Assembly: GCF_014083985.1 (NCBI RefSeq)
Contig: NZ_CP046907.1
Location: 1,372,501-1,436,500 of the forward strand
DNA length: 64,000 nucleotides
Reading direction: 5' to 3'
Source: Streptomyces sp. SCUT-3
GTDB lineage: Bacteria; Actinomycetota; Actinomycetes; Streptomycetales; Streptomycetaceae
Position 1 is the first letter of the stretch, and every line of letters begins with the position of its first letter. Below are positions 18,085 to 25,581 of the stretch, piece by piece. The notes under the pieces were generated by a model that was given only the letters and a program-made list of their open reading frames with translations, was not told where the DNA came from and made no database searches. The position numbers were made by a program, and so were the translations under genes.

Positions 18085-18545
18085 ACGGCGATGATACCGG
18101 ACTGGTATCAGCGAGGCGCGGCCGGACAGCCGCTCGCGCCGCCGGGAACGGTGCAACGGCAGTCGGCCCGGCCCGGGCGGCACCGGTCGTCCGCTTCGTC
18201 CGAAGACCGCGGGCAAGCCCGCGCACCACGGCGCCTGTCACGGATGTGAGACTGGGCAGATGCTCGTACAGTCCTTGGCCGCGACCGGTGTCCCGGCTGT
18301 GTTGACCACGGCGTCCGGGCCGCGCACGGCCGTCATGGCCGAGCGGGCCGACACCACCCGGCCCTGATCCTCACGGTACGGAACGCGCGTCCGGCCACGG
18401 ACCCCGCGCCTGACGTCACGGTCGACGACACCGGTTCGTTCCGCCCACGCGAGTGCGCCGGGGCACCGCGTCAAAAGCGCCGACGGTGTCGCCGAGGACC
18501 GCTCGACCACCGCTCCCACCCCGCTCCCACCAGGAAAGGATCAGC
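18085..18545. other. Gene-free stretch between the antitoxin and the GNAT gene
   Basis: Besides the operator at its left end I see no credible gene. A minus-strand run at about 18239-18360 reads like part of a nucleotide-sugar epimerase or NmrA-type protein (VRGPDAVVNTAGTPVA), but it has no start, fold or continuation. It may be a remnant. The ribosome site of the GNAT gene (AGGAAAGGA) is at the right end. Confidence 0.35.
18091..18110. promoter_or_regulatory. Operator palindrome of the toxin-antitoxin pair
   Basis: TGATACC (18092-18098), a 5-base spacer and GGTATCA (18104-18110) form a perfect 7-base inverted repeat 7 bases upstream of the antitoxin ATG. The minus-strand -10-like TATCAT (18096-18091) lies inside it, so binding by the antitoxin would block transcription. 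Confidence 0.65.
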
Positions 18546-19271
18546 ATGATGTTGAACGACGACGGCCCGGTGCTCGACGACCCGGTGGGACGGTCGCTCG
18601 GCGGCCGGCACGCGCATCTCGCCCGGCGGCTCGGCCGGGCCGCCACCTACCTCACCGAAGTGGCGACCTTCTCCTCCGTGTCCGCCGACCCGGACCCGGA
18701 GGACTGGAGCGACCTGGCCCGGCTGCTCGGTCCGGGCGCCTTCGCCGACATGTTCAACTGCCCGGCCGTTCCACCGCCGAGCTGGGAGCCGGTCTTCAGC
18801 ATGGAGGGCCGTCAGATGATCCGGCCCGGTGACGGCCGCCCCGGCCGGACGGGCTCAGGGTCCGGGTTCGGCTCCGGGTCCGACACCGATGTGGTCGAGC
18901 TGGGCGCGGACAGCGTGCCCGAGATGCTGGATCTCGTCGCGCGGACCGAGCCGGGGCCGTTCCGGCCACGTACCCGCGAACTCGGCACCTACCTGGGTGT
19001 CCGGGTCGACGGCACCCTGGTGGCGATGGCCGGGGAGCGCCTGCGTCCTCCGGGCTGGACCGAGATCAGCGCCGTGTGCACCGCTCCCGAGGCACGCGGG
19101 CAAGGCCATGCCGCCCGCCTCATCAACGCCCTCACCGACCGCATCGTGGCGCGTGGCGATCGTCCCTTCCTGCATGTGGCCGAGGCGAACACCGGCGCGA
19201 TCGCCCTGTACGAACGGCTCGGCTTCAAGACCCGCAGGCCGGTCACCTTCCGAGGTTTCCGGACCCCGTGA
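18546..19271 (+). CDS. GNAT family N-acetyltransferase (FR47-like)
   Basis: Transfers an acetyl group from acetyl-CoA to an unknown amine. The 241 residues have an N-terminal helical region and a C-terminal GNAT fold. The acetyl-CoA loop VCTAPEARGQGHAARL is near 180-195, followed by FLHVAEANTGAIALYERLGF, which is the FR47 pattern. A Gly/Ser/Arg-rich insertion (about 95-112) separates the two parts. The ribosome site AGGAAAGGA is 6 bases before the ATG at 18546. It stands alone between the TA locus and the decayed carbonic anhydrase. Confidence 0.82.
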   Translation: MMLNDDGPVLDDPVGRSLGGRHAHLARRLGRAATYLTEVATFSSVSADPDPEDWSDLARLLGPGAFADMFNCPAVPPPSWEPVFSMEGRQMIRPGDGRPGRTGSGSGFGSGSDTDVVELGADSVPEMLDLVARTEPGPFRPRTRELGTYLGVRVDGTLVAMAGERLRPPGWTEISAVCTAPEARGQGHAARLINALTDRIVARGDRPFLHVAEANTGAIALYERLGFKTRRPVTFRGFRTP

Positions 19272-19332
19272 CGTTCCGCGCCGGCGGCCCGCCCGGAACG
19301 ACCGGCCGGCGGTTCGCCGGCCGTGCGACACG

Positions 19333-19650
19333 TCACCGGTCCCGAGGCTGCTCCTGCCGCCGGAGCGGGTGCCAAGGCGCGTCCGGGCGGGTGGCGCGCG
19401 CACCGGCGGCGAGCCTCAGGGCGTACACCGGCCGTTCGCCGGGGACGGGGCCGAGGTAGGTGTGGCCGGTCAGGTGACACCAGGCCGGCAGGTCGAGCGG
19501 TGCTGCGGGGTCGGTGGCGATGACGTGGACGACTGTGCCCGGCGGCGCGGCGTCGATCCGTTCGCGCAGGCGGAGCAGGAGGGTGACGCAGAGCAGGCCG
19601 GTGCCGTCGACGGTCAGGTCGGGCCCGGCGGGCGGGGAGGTGTGCGTCAC
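19333..19650 (-). CDS. TusA/SirA-like sulfur-carrier family protein
   Basis: A 105-residue protein with the TusA fold pattern: LTVDGTGLLCVTLLLRLRERI, a VVHVIATDP strand, then DLPAWCHLTGHTYLG. The usual Cys-Pro pair at the sulfur-carrier site is Cys-Val here, while the second cysteine (WCH) is kept. TusA proteins relay persulfide sulfur, for example to tRNA thiolation. The GTG at 19650 overlaps the stop of the upstream damaged carbonic anhydrase (GTGA), so its translation may still depend on that reading frame. Confidence 0.7.
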   Translation of the reverse strand: MTHTSPPAGPDLTVDGTGLLCVTLLLRLRERIDAAPPGTVVHVIATDPAAPLDLPAWCHLTGHTYLGPVPGERPVYALRLAAGARATRPDAPWHPLRRQEQPRDR

Positions 19651-20015
19651 CGGTCGGCGGGGGTCGATGCGGTCGCGGGCGCCGTGGCCCCGTCCGGCGG
19701 CAGGTCCAGGCCCCGGGAGGCGACTGTCCGCACACTGCCCTCGGCCAGGCGGTGGGTCAGGTCGGCGACCGCGGCGCGTCCGGGGACGACCCGGTCGGCC
19801 AGTCCCTTGTCGAAGACGATCTCGGCGGCCGGCCGGGAGTCGGAACGTCCGAACACCACGGCGTACGGGTGCTGGGCGGCCGCCGTGTCGGCGCGGCGGA
19901 CGGCGTCCTGGTTGGGGTGGCGGGGTACGCCGGCGGCGAAACGCAGGTTTCCGGTGGTGAGCGGGTCGAAGGCTTCGAGTGGGGTGGCGGGGGTTCTCGA
20001 GGGCACGTCACTCAT
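19647..20015 (-). pseudogene. Beta-carbonic anhydrase with internal deletion and lost zinc ligand
   Basis: The first about 75 residues match beta-carbonic anhydrase (NLRFAAGVPRHPNQDAVRR, then HPYAVVFGRSDSR and AEIVFDKGL). The frame then jumps to what looks like the family C-terminus (GRAAVADLTHRLAEGSVRTV). About 110 residues carrying the second and third zinc ligands are missing. The conserved CSDSR reads RSDSR, so the first ligand is lost too. The open frame is intact (122 codons) and still coupled to the TusA-like gene. It cannot be an active anhydrase. It could survive only as a translational leader, or simply be decaying. Confidence 0.75.
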
Positions 20016-20204
20016 GGGCCGCAGGTTACGTCCGCAGCCGACTCGTCACGGTACCGGGGGTGTACTGGACGTGGCCGGGCCGATCGCGTTCACGCGCGGG
20101 AAGCAGGCGGCACCCCGTCACGCGAGGGCCGCTCGGGCAGGGGCCGTGGGTGGACGGCGTGTTTCATCACGACGGCCGAGAGTGTCTTAGTTCCCGACCC
20201 CCGG

Positions 20205-20432
20205 CCGCGTGCGGAACCGGCCCGCCGACACGACCGCAACATGTTCCCGCTGGTCAACGTGCTCGGCATGGTGGCCGCCGAGGCCGCCTACGCGCACGGT
20301 GAGCTCTGACCGGAGGAGATGCCCACCCGCCTGCGCGGCAACCACGCCCACTTCGCGCGGTCGGCCGACTCCGCCACCTCGAAGGTGCGGGTGCTGCCGG
20401 CCGACTCCCCGTACCCGGCGTGGGCCGTACAG
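20205..20432 (+). pseudogene. Remnant of a PatB/MalY-type C-S lyase aminotransferase
   Basis: Reading in one plus-strand frame across a TGA at 20307-20309 gives FPLVNVLGMVAAEAAYAHGE, a stop, then EEMPTRLRGNHAHFA and VRVLPADSPYPAWA. This matches the segment of PatB/MalY cystathionine beta-lyases that normally reads AAEAAYxHGExWLxxLLxYLRGN followed by a YLAWLD strand. TGA probably replaced the TGG of the conserved tryptophan. Both ends of the gene are gone, including the PLP lysine. The rest of the gap 20016-20637 holds no other gene that I can see; its last bases are the ribosome site AAGGAGA of the DinB gene. Confidence 0.55.
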
Positions 20433-20637
20433 AGCAGTGATGAGGGCATTCGGCTTCCTCTCCTACCGGCTCGTGATGCGGCTCTCTACAGTGGCGGCGG
20501 TGCGCCGCGACCGGCCGCGCCGTCCGAGGCGTGCGGAGTCGTCTGCCGGCAGCGTTCTGCCGCGGCGGCCCCGTCCCTGCTCTCGTGACCTCGCCCCACA
20601 CCGGACCGGACCGGACCGGACGCCCTAAGGAGAGACC

Positions 20638-21171
20638 GTGCACGAACTGCAGGCGCTGTTGCGCGAGTACGACCGTGCCCGCGGTTACACCGACGAACTG
20701 TGGCGGGACCTCACGCCGGACGAGGTGGTCTGGCGCCCGCACGAGGACTTCAGCCCCATCGGCTGGCACCTCGGGCACCAGGCCCACGTCGCCCACTTCA
20801 TGATCCGCAACCTCACGGCCGCCGAGCCCAGCCCGGACCCGGAACTGGACGGACTCATGGACTCGGCCAACCCGGAGAAGTTCCGCGGCGCCCTCCCGAC
20901 GGTGGGGCGGCTCACGGCCTTCCGGGAGACCGTCGCCGAGCGGGTGCACGCCCGTATCGGTGACATCGCGGCCGGGAAGGTCGGTGCCCCGACCCAGATG
21001 ACCATCGTCGCGACGCATCTGCTGACCGCTCTCATCAACCACGAGTACCAGCACGACCAGTGGATCGGCGAGGTCCGCGCCGAGCACCTCGGGCACGCCC
21101 TGCCCGCCGACCCGGACTCCGACCATGTGCGCCGTATCGACGGCTACCTGTGCCTGCAGCCCTACGTGTGA
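20638..21171 (+). CDS. DinB-superfamily protein, EgtB-N-like
   Basis: A 177-residue single-domain DinB-fold protein with three histidines placed as in the metal site of the EgtB N-terminal domain: WHLGHQAHV near 37-45 and INHEYQHDQW near 133-142. Members are thiol-dependent S-transferases or of unknown function. The start is a GTG at 20638 behind AAGGAGA. A role with mycothiol or ergothioneine is only an inference. Confidence 0.75.
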   Translation: MHELQALLREYDRARGYTDELWRDLTPDEVVWRPHEDFSPIGWHLGHQAHVAHFMIRNLTAAEPSPDPELDGLMDSANPEKFRGALPTVGRLTAFRETVAERVHARIGDIAAGKVGAPTQMTIVATHLLTALINHEYQHDQWIGEVRAEHLGHALPADPDSDHVRRIDGYLCLQPYV

Positions 21172-21211
21172 CATGCGCGGTGCGCCGGGCCCGGCCCTCC
21201 GCCGGACGTGA

Positions 21212-21259
21212 CGGTCCGGGCCCGGGGCGGTCCGGGCCCGGGACGGTCCGGGCCCGGGG
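21212..21259. repeat. Three 16-bp GC tandem repeats between convergent genes
   Basis: The unit CGGTCCGGGCCCGGGG occurs at 21212-21227, 21228-21243 (one change) and 21244-21259. Each unit contains a palindrome and could form alternative hairpins, so it may act as a transcription end point for the DinB gene and the converging amine-oxidase gene. Confidence 0.7.
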
Positions 21260-21343
21260 CGAGAGGTCGGTGTCCCGGTGTCCCACAAGCGACGCGGCCG
21301 GGCGGAGTTCGAGCGCCGACCGCGGTACGGCCGGCTGCCCGCC

Positions 21344-22426
21344 TCAGCCGGTGACGGCGCCGGGGTCGTACGTCGCCGAGAGCAGGACTGCGCGTGCCGC
21401 GCGTTCTCCGGAGAGCAGGGCCCCCTCGATGTGACCGGCGTGGCCGGTGGCCGTCTCGGTCGAGGCCCAGTGCAGTCGGCCGTCGAGTGCGGGCCGCTGG
21501 TAGAGGGGGTGGCCGAAGAGGGAGTGGTCGGTGAGGGCGTGCACGGAACGCGGGGCCGTCCAGGGCTCTCGGCTCCAGTCCTGCACGTACAGGGCCTCGG
21601 GCGACGCGGCGGCGGGCCCGAAGCACGCACCGAGCTGCGCGGCCACCGCCTCTTCGAAGCCCGGCCGGACGACGCGGGCACGGGCGAAGCCGAACAGTGC
21701 CGCGGGGCGGCCGCCGGGGCCGGACATGTCGTGGATCTCCTGAAGCGGTCCCGTCCTGCTGAAGGCCGCGCCGGCGAGCCCGTCCTCCCGCCAGAAGGGG
21801 GAGGAGTAGCGGGCGACGACCTTGGCGACGGCACCCATCCACACGGGCGTGGAGCGGGCCAGACGGACGAGGCCGTCGGGAAGCGCGTCACCGAAGTCGA
21901 TGCGCTCCAGAGCCAGCGCCGGCGGGACGGCCACGACGACGTGAGCGGCCCGGAACGTCCGCCGCGGGGTGTGCACCTCCACCGTGTCACCACCGGCCGG
22001 ACGGACCGCGGTGACGGGCGTGTCCAGCAGTACGGCGTCCGCGGGCAGGCCCGCCGCGAGCGCCGAGGCCGGACGCTGTGCCCCGCCGGCGAATCGGTGG
22101 GACGGAACGTCGATCATGTTGCCCGGGAGACGGCGGGCCCCCGTTCCGTCCTGGAGGACGGTGTCCCCGGCCAGGTACTGGTCGAAGATCCCGGCCCCGC
22201 TCCGGACAGTCAGCGCGGCGACGCGCTCCTCCCCCGGCCAGAACCAGGTGGCGCCCAGATCGAGGGCACCGCCGTCGACGGGCACGCTCAGCAGACGGCC
22301 GCCGACCCGCGTCCGGGCCTCCAGGCAGAGGACACGCTGTCCGGCCTCGTGCAGCGCGGTGGCGGCGGTCAGTCCGGCGGCGCCGGCGCCGATCACGATG
22401 ACGTCATGGCTGCTGCTGCGGGGCAT
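21344..22426 (-). CDS. FAD-dependent amine oxidase (flavin monoamine oxidase family)
   Basis: Oxidises an amine or amino acid with FAD; the substrate is unknown. The 360 residues carry the dinucleotide motif VIVIGAGAAGLTAA at about 9-22, followed by EARTRVGGRL, the LDLGATWFWPG segment and the C-terminal WASTETATGHAGHIEGALLSG FAD-binding stretch (quoted in parts). That is short for the family (usually 430-460), with a compressed substrate domain. The ATG at 22426 has AAGGAAA upstream. It converges with the DinB gene, and a gene-poor decayed stretch lies upstream. Confidence 0.85.
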   Translation of the reverse strand: MPRSSSHDVIVIGAGAAGLTAATALHEAGQRVLCLEARTRVGGRLLSVPVDGGALDLGATWFWPGEERVAALTVRSGAGIFDQYLAGDTVLQDGTGARRLPGNMIDVPSHRFAGGAQRPASALAAGLPADAVLLDTPVTAVRPAGGDTVEVHTPRRTFRAAHVVVAVPPALALERIDFGDALPDGLVRLARSTPVWMGAVAKVVARYSSPFWREDGLAGAAFSRTGPLQEIHDMSGPGGRPAALFGFARARVVRPGFEEAVAAQLGACFGPAAASPEALYVQDWSREPWTAPRSVHALTDHSLFGHPLYQRPALDGRLHWASTETATGHAGHIEGALLSGERAARAVLLSATYDPGAVTG

Positions 22427-23026
22427 GGGGGCTTTCCTTCGAGACGGTGGACACGGACGCCACGGGGCCGCACGGCGGGAGCCCGCGGTACGGCGGCGCA
22501 GCGGAATCGGTCCGGTGCCGGTCACAGCACCTGGGCGGTGTGCAGAACGATACGGAACCGGGGGGCCTCGGACCGCAGGCGTGAGACGGCCTCGCCGGCT
22601 TCCCCCAGCGGCATCCGCTCGATCATGGGGCGCACGCCGTTGGTGACGGCGAAGGCCATGGCCTCCTCCGTTTCGCGGGCGCTGGTGCAGATCTTCTTCG
22701 AGGCCGTGTGGAACCCCGATTCTGCGCTGCGCACGGACCCCACCCTCCTGGCACAGGCGGTCGACGCATCCCGTTGAGGCGCACAGAACGCCAATGCCCT
22801 GGTTCAGCGGTCGCCCCTACCGGCCCGACCACCCGCCCGGTGGCCGGGCGCATCACACCTGCGAGGCGCTTGCCCGGAGACCACCGCCCGCGCGGCCCGG
22901 AGCGGACGGCAGCCCCCGCGCCCCGCTCCCCGACGGCCGACGAGGACGAGCGTCAGCCGAGCGTCCAGACGGTCGGCTTCCCCTTGCGCACGGAGAGGGA
23001 AGCTCGGCCCACTGCCCGTACACGGT
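22427..23026. other. Gene-poor decayed stretch
   Basis: It holds the alcohol dehydrogenase remnant (next entry) and little else. On the plus strand about 22684-22777 reads FFEAVWNPDSALRTDPTLLA before a stop, faintly like the end of a DsbA-fold oxidoreductase; I could not support it. From 22780 to 23026 I see no gene or clear signal. Confidence 0.5.
22522..22695 (-). pseudogene. C-terminal remnant of a zinc-type alcohol dehydrogenase
   Basis: The minus strand encodes ARETEEAMAFAVTNGVRP, then MIERMPLGEAGEAVSRLRSE and FRIVL, which closely follows the C-terminus of medium-chain alcohol dehydrogenases (typically ETxxxLAFAxxxGVRPMIExxPLxxAxEAxxRMxxGxARFRxVL). The Rossmann domain and both zinc sites are absent, and upstream sequence turns non-homologous at about 22695. 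It is a fragment, not a gene. Confidence 0.6.
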
Positions 23027-24352
23027 TCAGACGCCCTTTGCGGCGGGCTCCAGAACAGCCACGCACTCCATGTGGTGGGTCATCGGGAACAGGTCGAAGG
23101 CCCGGAGGGAGACCGGGCGGTAGCCGGACTCGCCGAAGTACTTCAGGTCCCGGGCCAGGGCGGCCGGGTCGCAGGCGACGTAGGCGATCCGGCGGGCGCC
23201 GAGGGCGGTCAGCCGCTGCACGGTCTGCCGTCCGGCACCGGCCCGCGGCGGGTCCAGGACGACGAGGTCGGCCTCGGTGATGCCGGTGCGCGGCAGCACC
23301 GCCTCGACCTTGCCGTGCTCGATCCGCACCCGCTCCAGGTCGGCCAGGTTGTGCCGGGCGTCCTCGGCGGCCCGCTTGCCCGACTCGATGCCGAGCACCG
23401 CGCCGCGCTCGCCGACCCGCTCGGCCAGGGCGCCGGCGAACAGGCCGACACCGCAGTACAGGTCCAGGGCGGTCTCCCCCTCGCGGGGGTCCAGTCCGTC
23501 GAGCACGGCGTCGACCAGGAGGTCGGCCGCCTTGGGGTGGACCTGCCAGAAGCCTCCGGCGCCCACCCGCCAGGTGCGCCCGGCCGCGCGCTCGCGGACG
23601 AAGCCGCGCCCGTGCACGCGGTGGATGCCGCCGTTGTCGTCGACGCGGGCCAGGGAGACCGGCCGGTCCAGCTCGACCAGCGGCAGCCGGCCGCCCGGCG
23701 CCGGGGTGATGATCACCTGGCGGTCGGACGAGCCGGAGGCGGCGATCGCCTCGACGGCGGCGGTCTGCGGCCAGGTCCGCTTCTCGATGCCCAGCTCGGA
23801 GACGCCGGGGGCGGCGATCAGGCAGTGGTCGACCGGCTCGACGTCGTGCGAGCGGTGCCGGCGCAGGCCGGCCCGGCCCTGCGCGTCGACGGCGTACTGG
23901 ACGCGGGTGCGCCAGGCCGGGACCTCGCCGCGGGGCACCTTGTCGCCGGGGGCCGGCTCCACCGTGCCGTCCCAGCCCGCCTCCTGGGGGGCCAGGCCGG
24001 CCAGTCGCTCCAGCTGCTCGGTGAGCACCTCGACCTTCAGCCGCCGCTGGGCGCCGGGGGCCGCGTGCTGCCAGTCGCAGCCCCCGCACCGGCCGGGTCC
24101 GGAGAACGGGCAGGGGGCCGGGACGCGGTCGGGGGACGCCTGCAGCACCTCGACGGCGTCGGCCCGCAGGAACCGCGAACCCTCGTCCCCCTCGGTGACC
24201 TCGGCGACGACCCGCTCCCCGGGGAGGGTGTGCCGCACGAACAGCACCCGTCCCTCGTGGCGGGCGATGCAGTGCCCGCCGTGGGCGACGGGGCCGACCT
24301 CGACCTCGTAGCGCTCGCCGACCAGCGACGCCTTCGTCGAATCGTTCTTCAC
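23027..24352 (-). CDS. TRAM-domain 23S rRNA/tRNA m5U methyltransferase (TrmA/RlmD family)
   Basis: SAM-dependent RNA methyltransferase that makes 5-methyluridine; the exact site is not deducible. The 441 residues begin with a TRAM RNA-binding domain (about 8-65). A four-cysteine cluster follows, beginning CPFSGPGRCGGC and completed by the later VDHC, as in Fe-S RlmD-type enzymes. Downstream are the SAM motif LDLYCGVGLFAG, VVLDPPRAG, and the VACDPAALARDL motif with the catalytic cysteine. The GTG at 24352 is preceded by AGGAG. It diverges from the lipoprotein gene. Confidence 0.88.
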   Translation of the reverse strand: MKNDSTKASLVGERYEVEVGPVAHGGHCIARHEGRVLFVRHTLPGERVVAEVTEGDEGSRFLRADAVEVLQASPDRVPAPCPFSGPGRCGGCDWQHAAPGAQRRLKVEVLTEQLERLAGLAPQEAGWDGTVEPAPGDKVPRGEVPAWRTRVQYAVDAQGRAGLRRHRSHDVEPVDHCLIAAPGVSELGIEKRTWPQTAAVEAIAASGSSDRQVIITPAPGGRLPLVELDRPVSLARVDDNGGIHRVHGRGFVRERAAGRTWRVGAGGFWQVHPKAADLLVDAVLDGLDPREGETALDLYCGVGLFAGALAERVGERGAVLGIESGKRAAEDARHNLADLERVRIEHGKVEAVLPRTGITEADLVVLDPPRAGAGRQTVQRLTALGARRIAYVACDPAALARDLKYFGESGYRPVSLRAFDLFPMTHHMECVAVLEPAAKGV

Positions 24353-24584
24353 GGGAGAGGTACTCCTGGGATCGCGGTGGGGGCACCGTGCGGTGGGAGG
24401 GCAGCCGCCCAGTCTACGCCCGCCCGCGCCCGGCCCCGACCCGCCGATCCCGGCCCACGGCAGGGCCGTGCCGTGCGGTCTTTCCGGCTGTTCCTGGCGG
24501 TTCGCGGGGAATGGGTGCCGGCGGGACCCCGGGCGGGGTGCTGCTGTACAGTCCGCGCCCCGCCGTGACACAAGGAAGAGGTCC

Positions 24585-25463
24585 ATGCGAACCCGTCTCG
24601 GATGCGCTGCACTGGTTCTCCTGCTCTCGCTCTCGTCGGCCGCCTGCGGCGCGGAGGACGGGCCGGTGGAACCGGCCGGTGCAGGGGTTCCGGCCGATGC
24701 GGCCCCGGAGTCCGCGAAGCCCACGAGGTCCCCGAAGCCCCCGAAGTCCCCGGAGGACTTCCTCGACCTCGCCGAGAAGGCGATGGCGGCGGAGGAGGCC
24801 TGGACGTTCTCCGTGGAGGGGCGGGAGGGCCTGACCTTCCAGGGGCGGAGGAGCGGCGCCGACTACCGGGCCACGGTGCGGCGGGCCATGGAGCCGGAGG
24901 CGCTGCACTCGAAGGGCGTCAGCACCAGCAGCAAGGGGTCCGTGAAGAACGAGGAGCTCTACGTGCTCGACGGCACGGCGTACCTCAAGGAGGGCGGCGC
25001 GGGCTGGAAGAGCGCACCCGCCTCCGACCCCGGGATGCGGAACAAGGCCGAGGACCTCGTCGCGGCCGTCGAGGAGTTCCGGGCGTACGCGCGGGCCGCC
25101 GGTGACGACGTCACACTGACCGCCGCGGACGGCACCGTCCGGCTGCGCGTCGGCAGCGGCAGGCAGGCGCTGAGCGCCGTGCGGGACCGGCCGTGGGTGA
25201 AGAAGGCGGTGCGCGAGTTCGAACCCACCGCCCGGCAGTTGCGGGACGCGGGCATCCCGGCGGACGACGCCCGGCTGACCCTGTCCGGCCTGGAGGAGGT
25301 GCTGGTCCTGGACGCGAGGACGTACCGCGTCGAGAGCCACCGCTTCGAGTTCGGCCTCCTCCTCCCCCACGGCGGCCGGGACATCGTGTACGAGCTGGAC
25401 GTGCGGCAGGAGAACCGGGGCGTCTTCGACGGGACGGTCGAGCTCCCCGCCGGAGTGCGCTGA
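24585..25463 (+). CDS. Secreted lipoprotein, unknown function
   Basis: A 292-residue lipoprotein: a basic start, a hydrophobic segment VLLLSLSS and a lipobox ending SAAC with the lipidated Cys21. A Pro/Lys/Ser-rich spacer follows. The rest is a soluble domain with LppX/LprG-like beta-sheet character (YVLDGTAYLKEG, VLVLDARTYRVES). Such proteins are anchored outside the membrane and may bind lipid, but this is inference. The ribosome site AAGGAAGAGG precedes the ATG. It is expressed alone, diverging from the methyltransferase. Confidence 0.75.
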   Translation: MRTRLGCAALVLLLSLSSAACGAEDGPVEPAGAGVPADAAPESAKPTRSPKPPKSPEDFLDLAEKAMAAEEAWTFSVEGREGLTFQGRRSGADYRATVRRAMEPEALHSKGVSTSSKGSVKNEELYVLDGTAYLKEGGAGWKSAPASDPGMRNKAEDLVAAVEEFRAYARAAGDDVTLTAADGTVRLRVGSGRQALSAVRDRPWVKKAVREFEPTARQLRDAGIPADDARLTLSGLEEVLVLDARTYRVESHRFEFGLLLPHGGRDIVYELDVRQENRGVFDGTVELPAGVR

Positions 25464-25581
25464 CAGGGGCGCGCCCGGACCGCCGGGCCGGACCGGACCG
25501 GGCCGCGCAGGACCATCCGGACCGCCCCCGCCCGGACCGCCCCCGCCGGGGGAGGCGGCGCCGGGGGGCGGCGGTGCGGGC

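Noticed and set aside
18239-18360. Minus-strand fragment resembling an epimerase/NmrA protein
   Set aside because: A single short motif-like run without start or fold. Mentioned only within the gap entry.
22684-22777. Plus-strand fragment resembling the end of a DsbA-fold oxidoreductase
   Set aside because: Only about 28 residues, no flanking homologous sequence and no start. Similarity is too weak to call.
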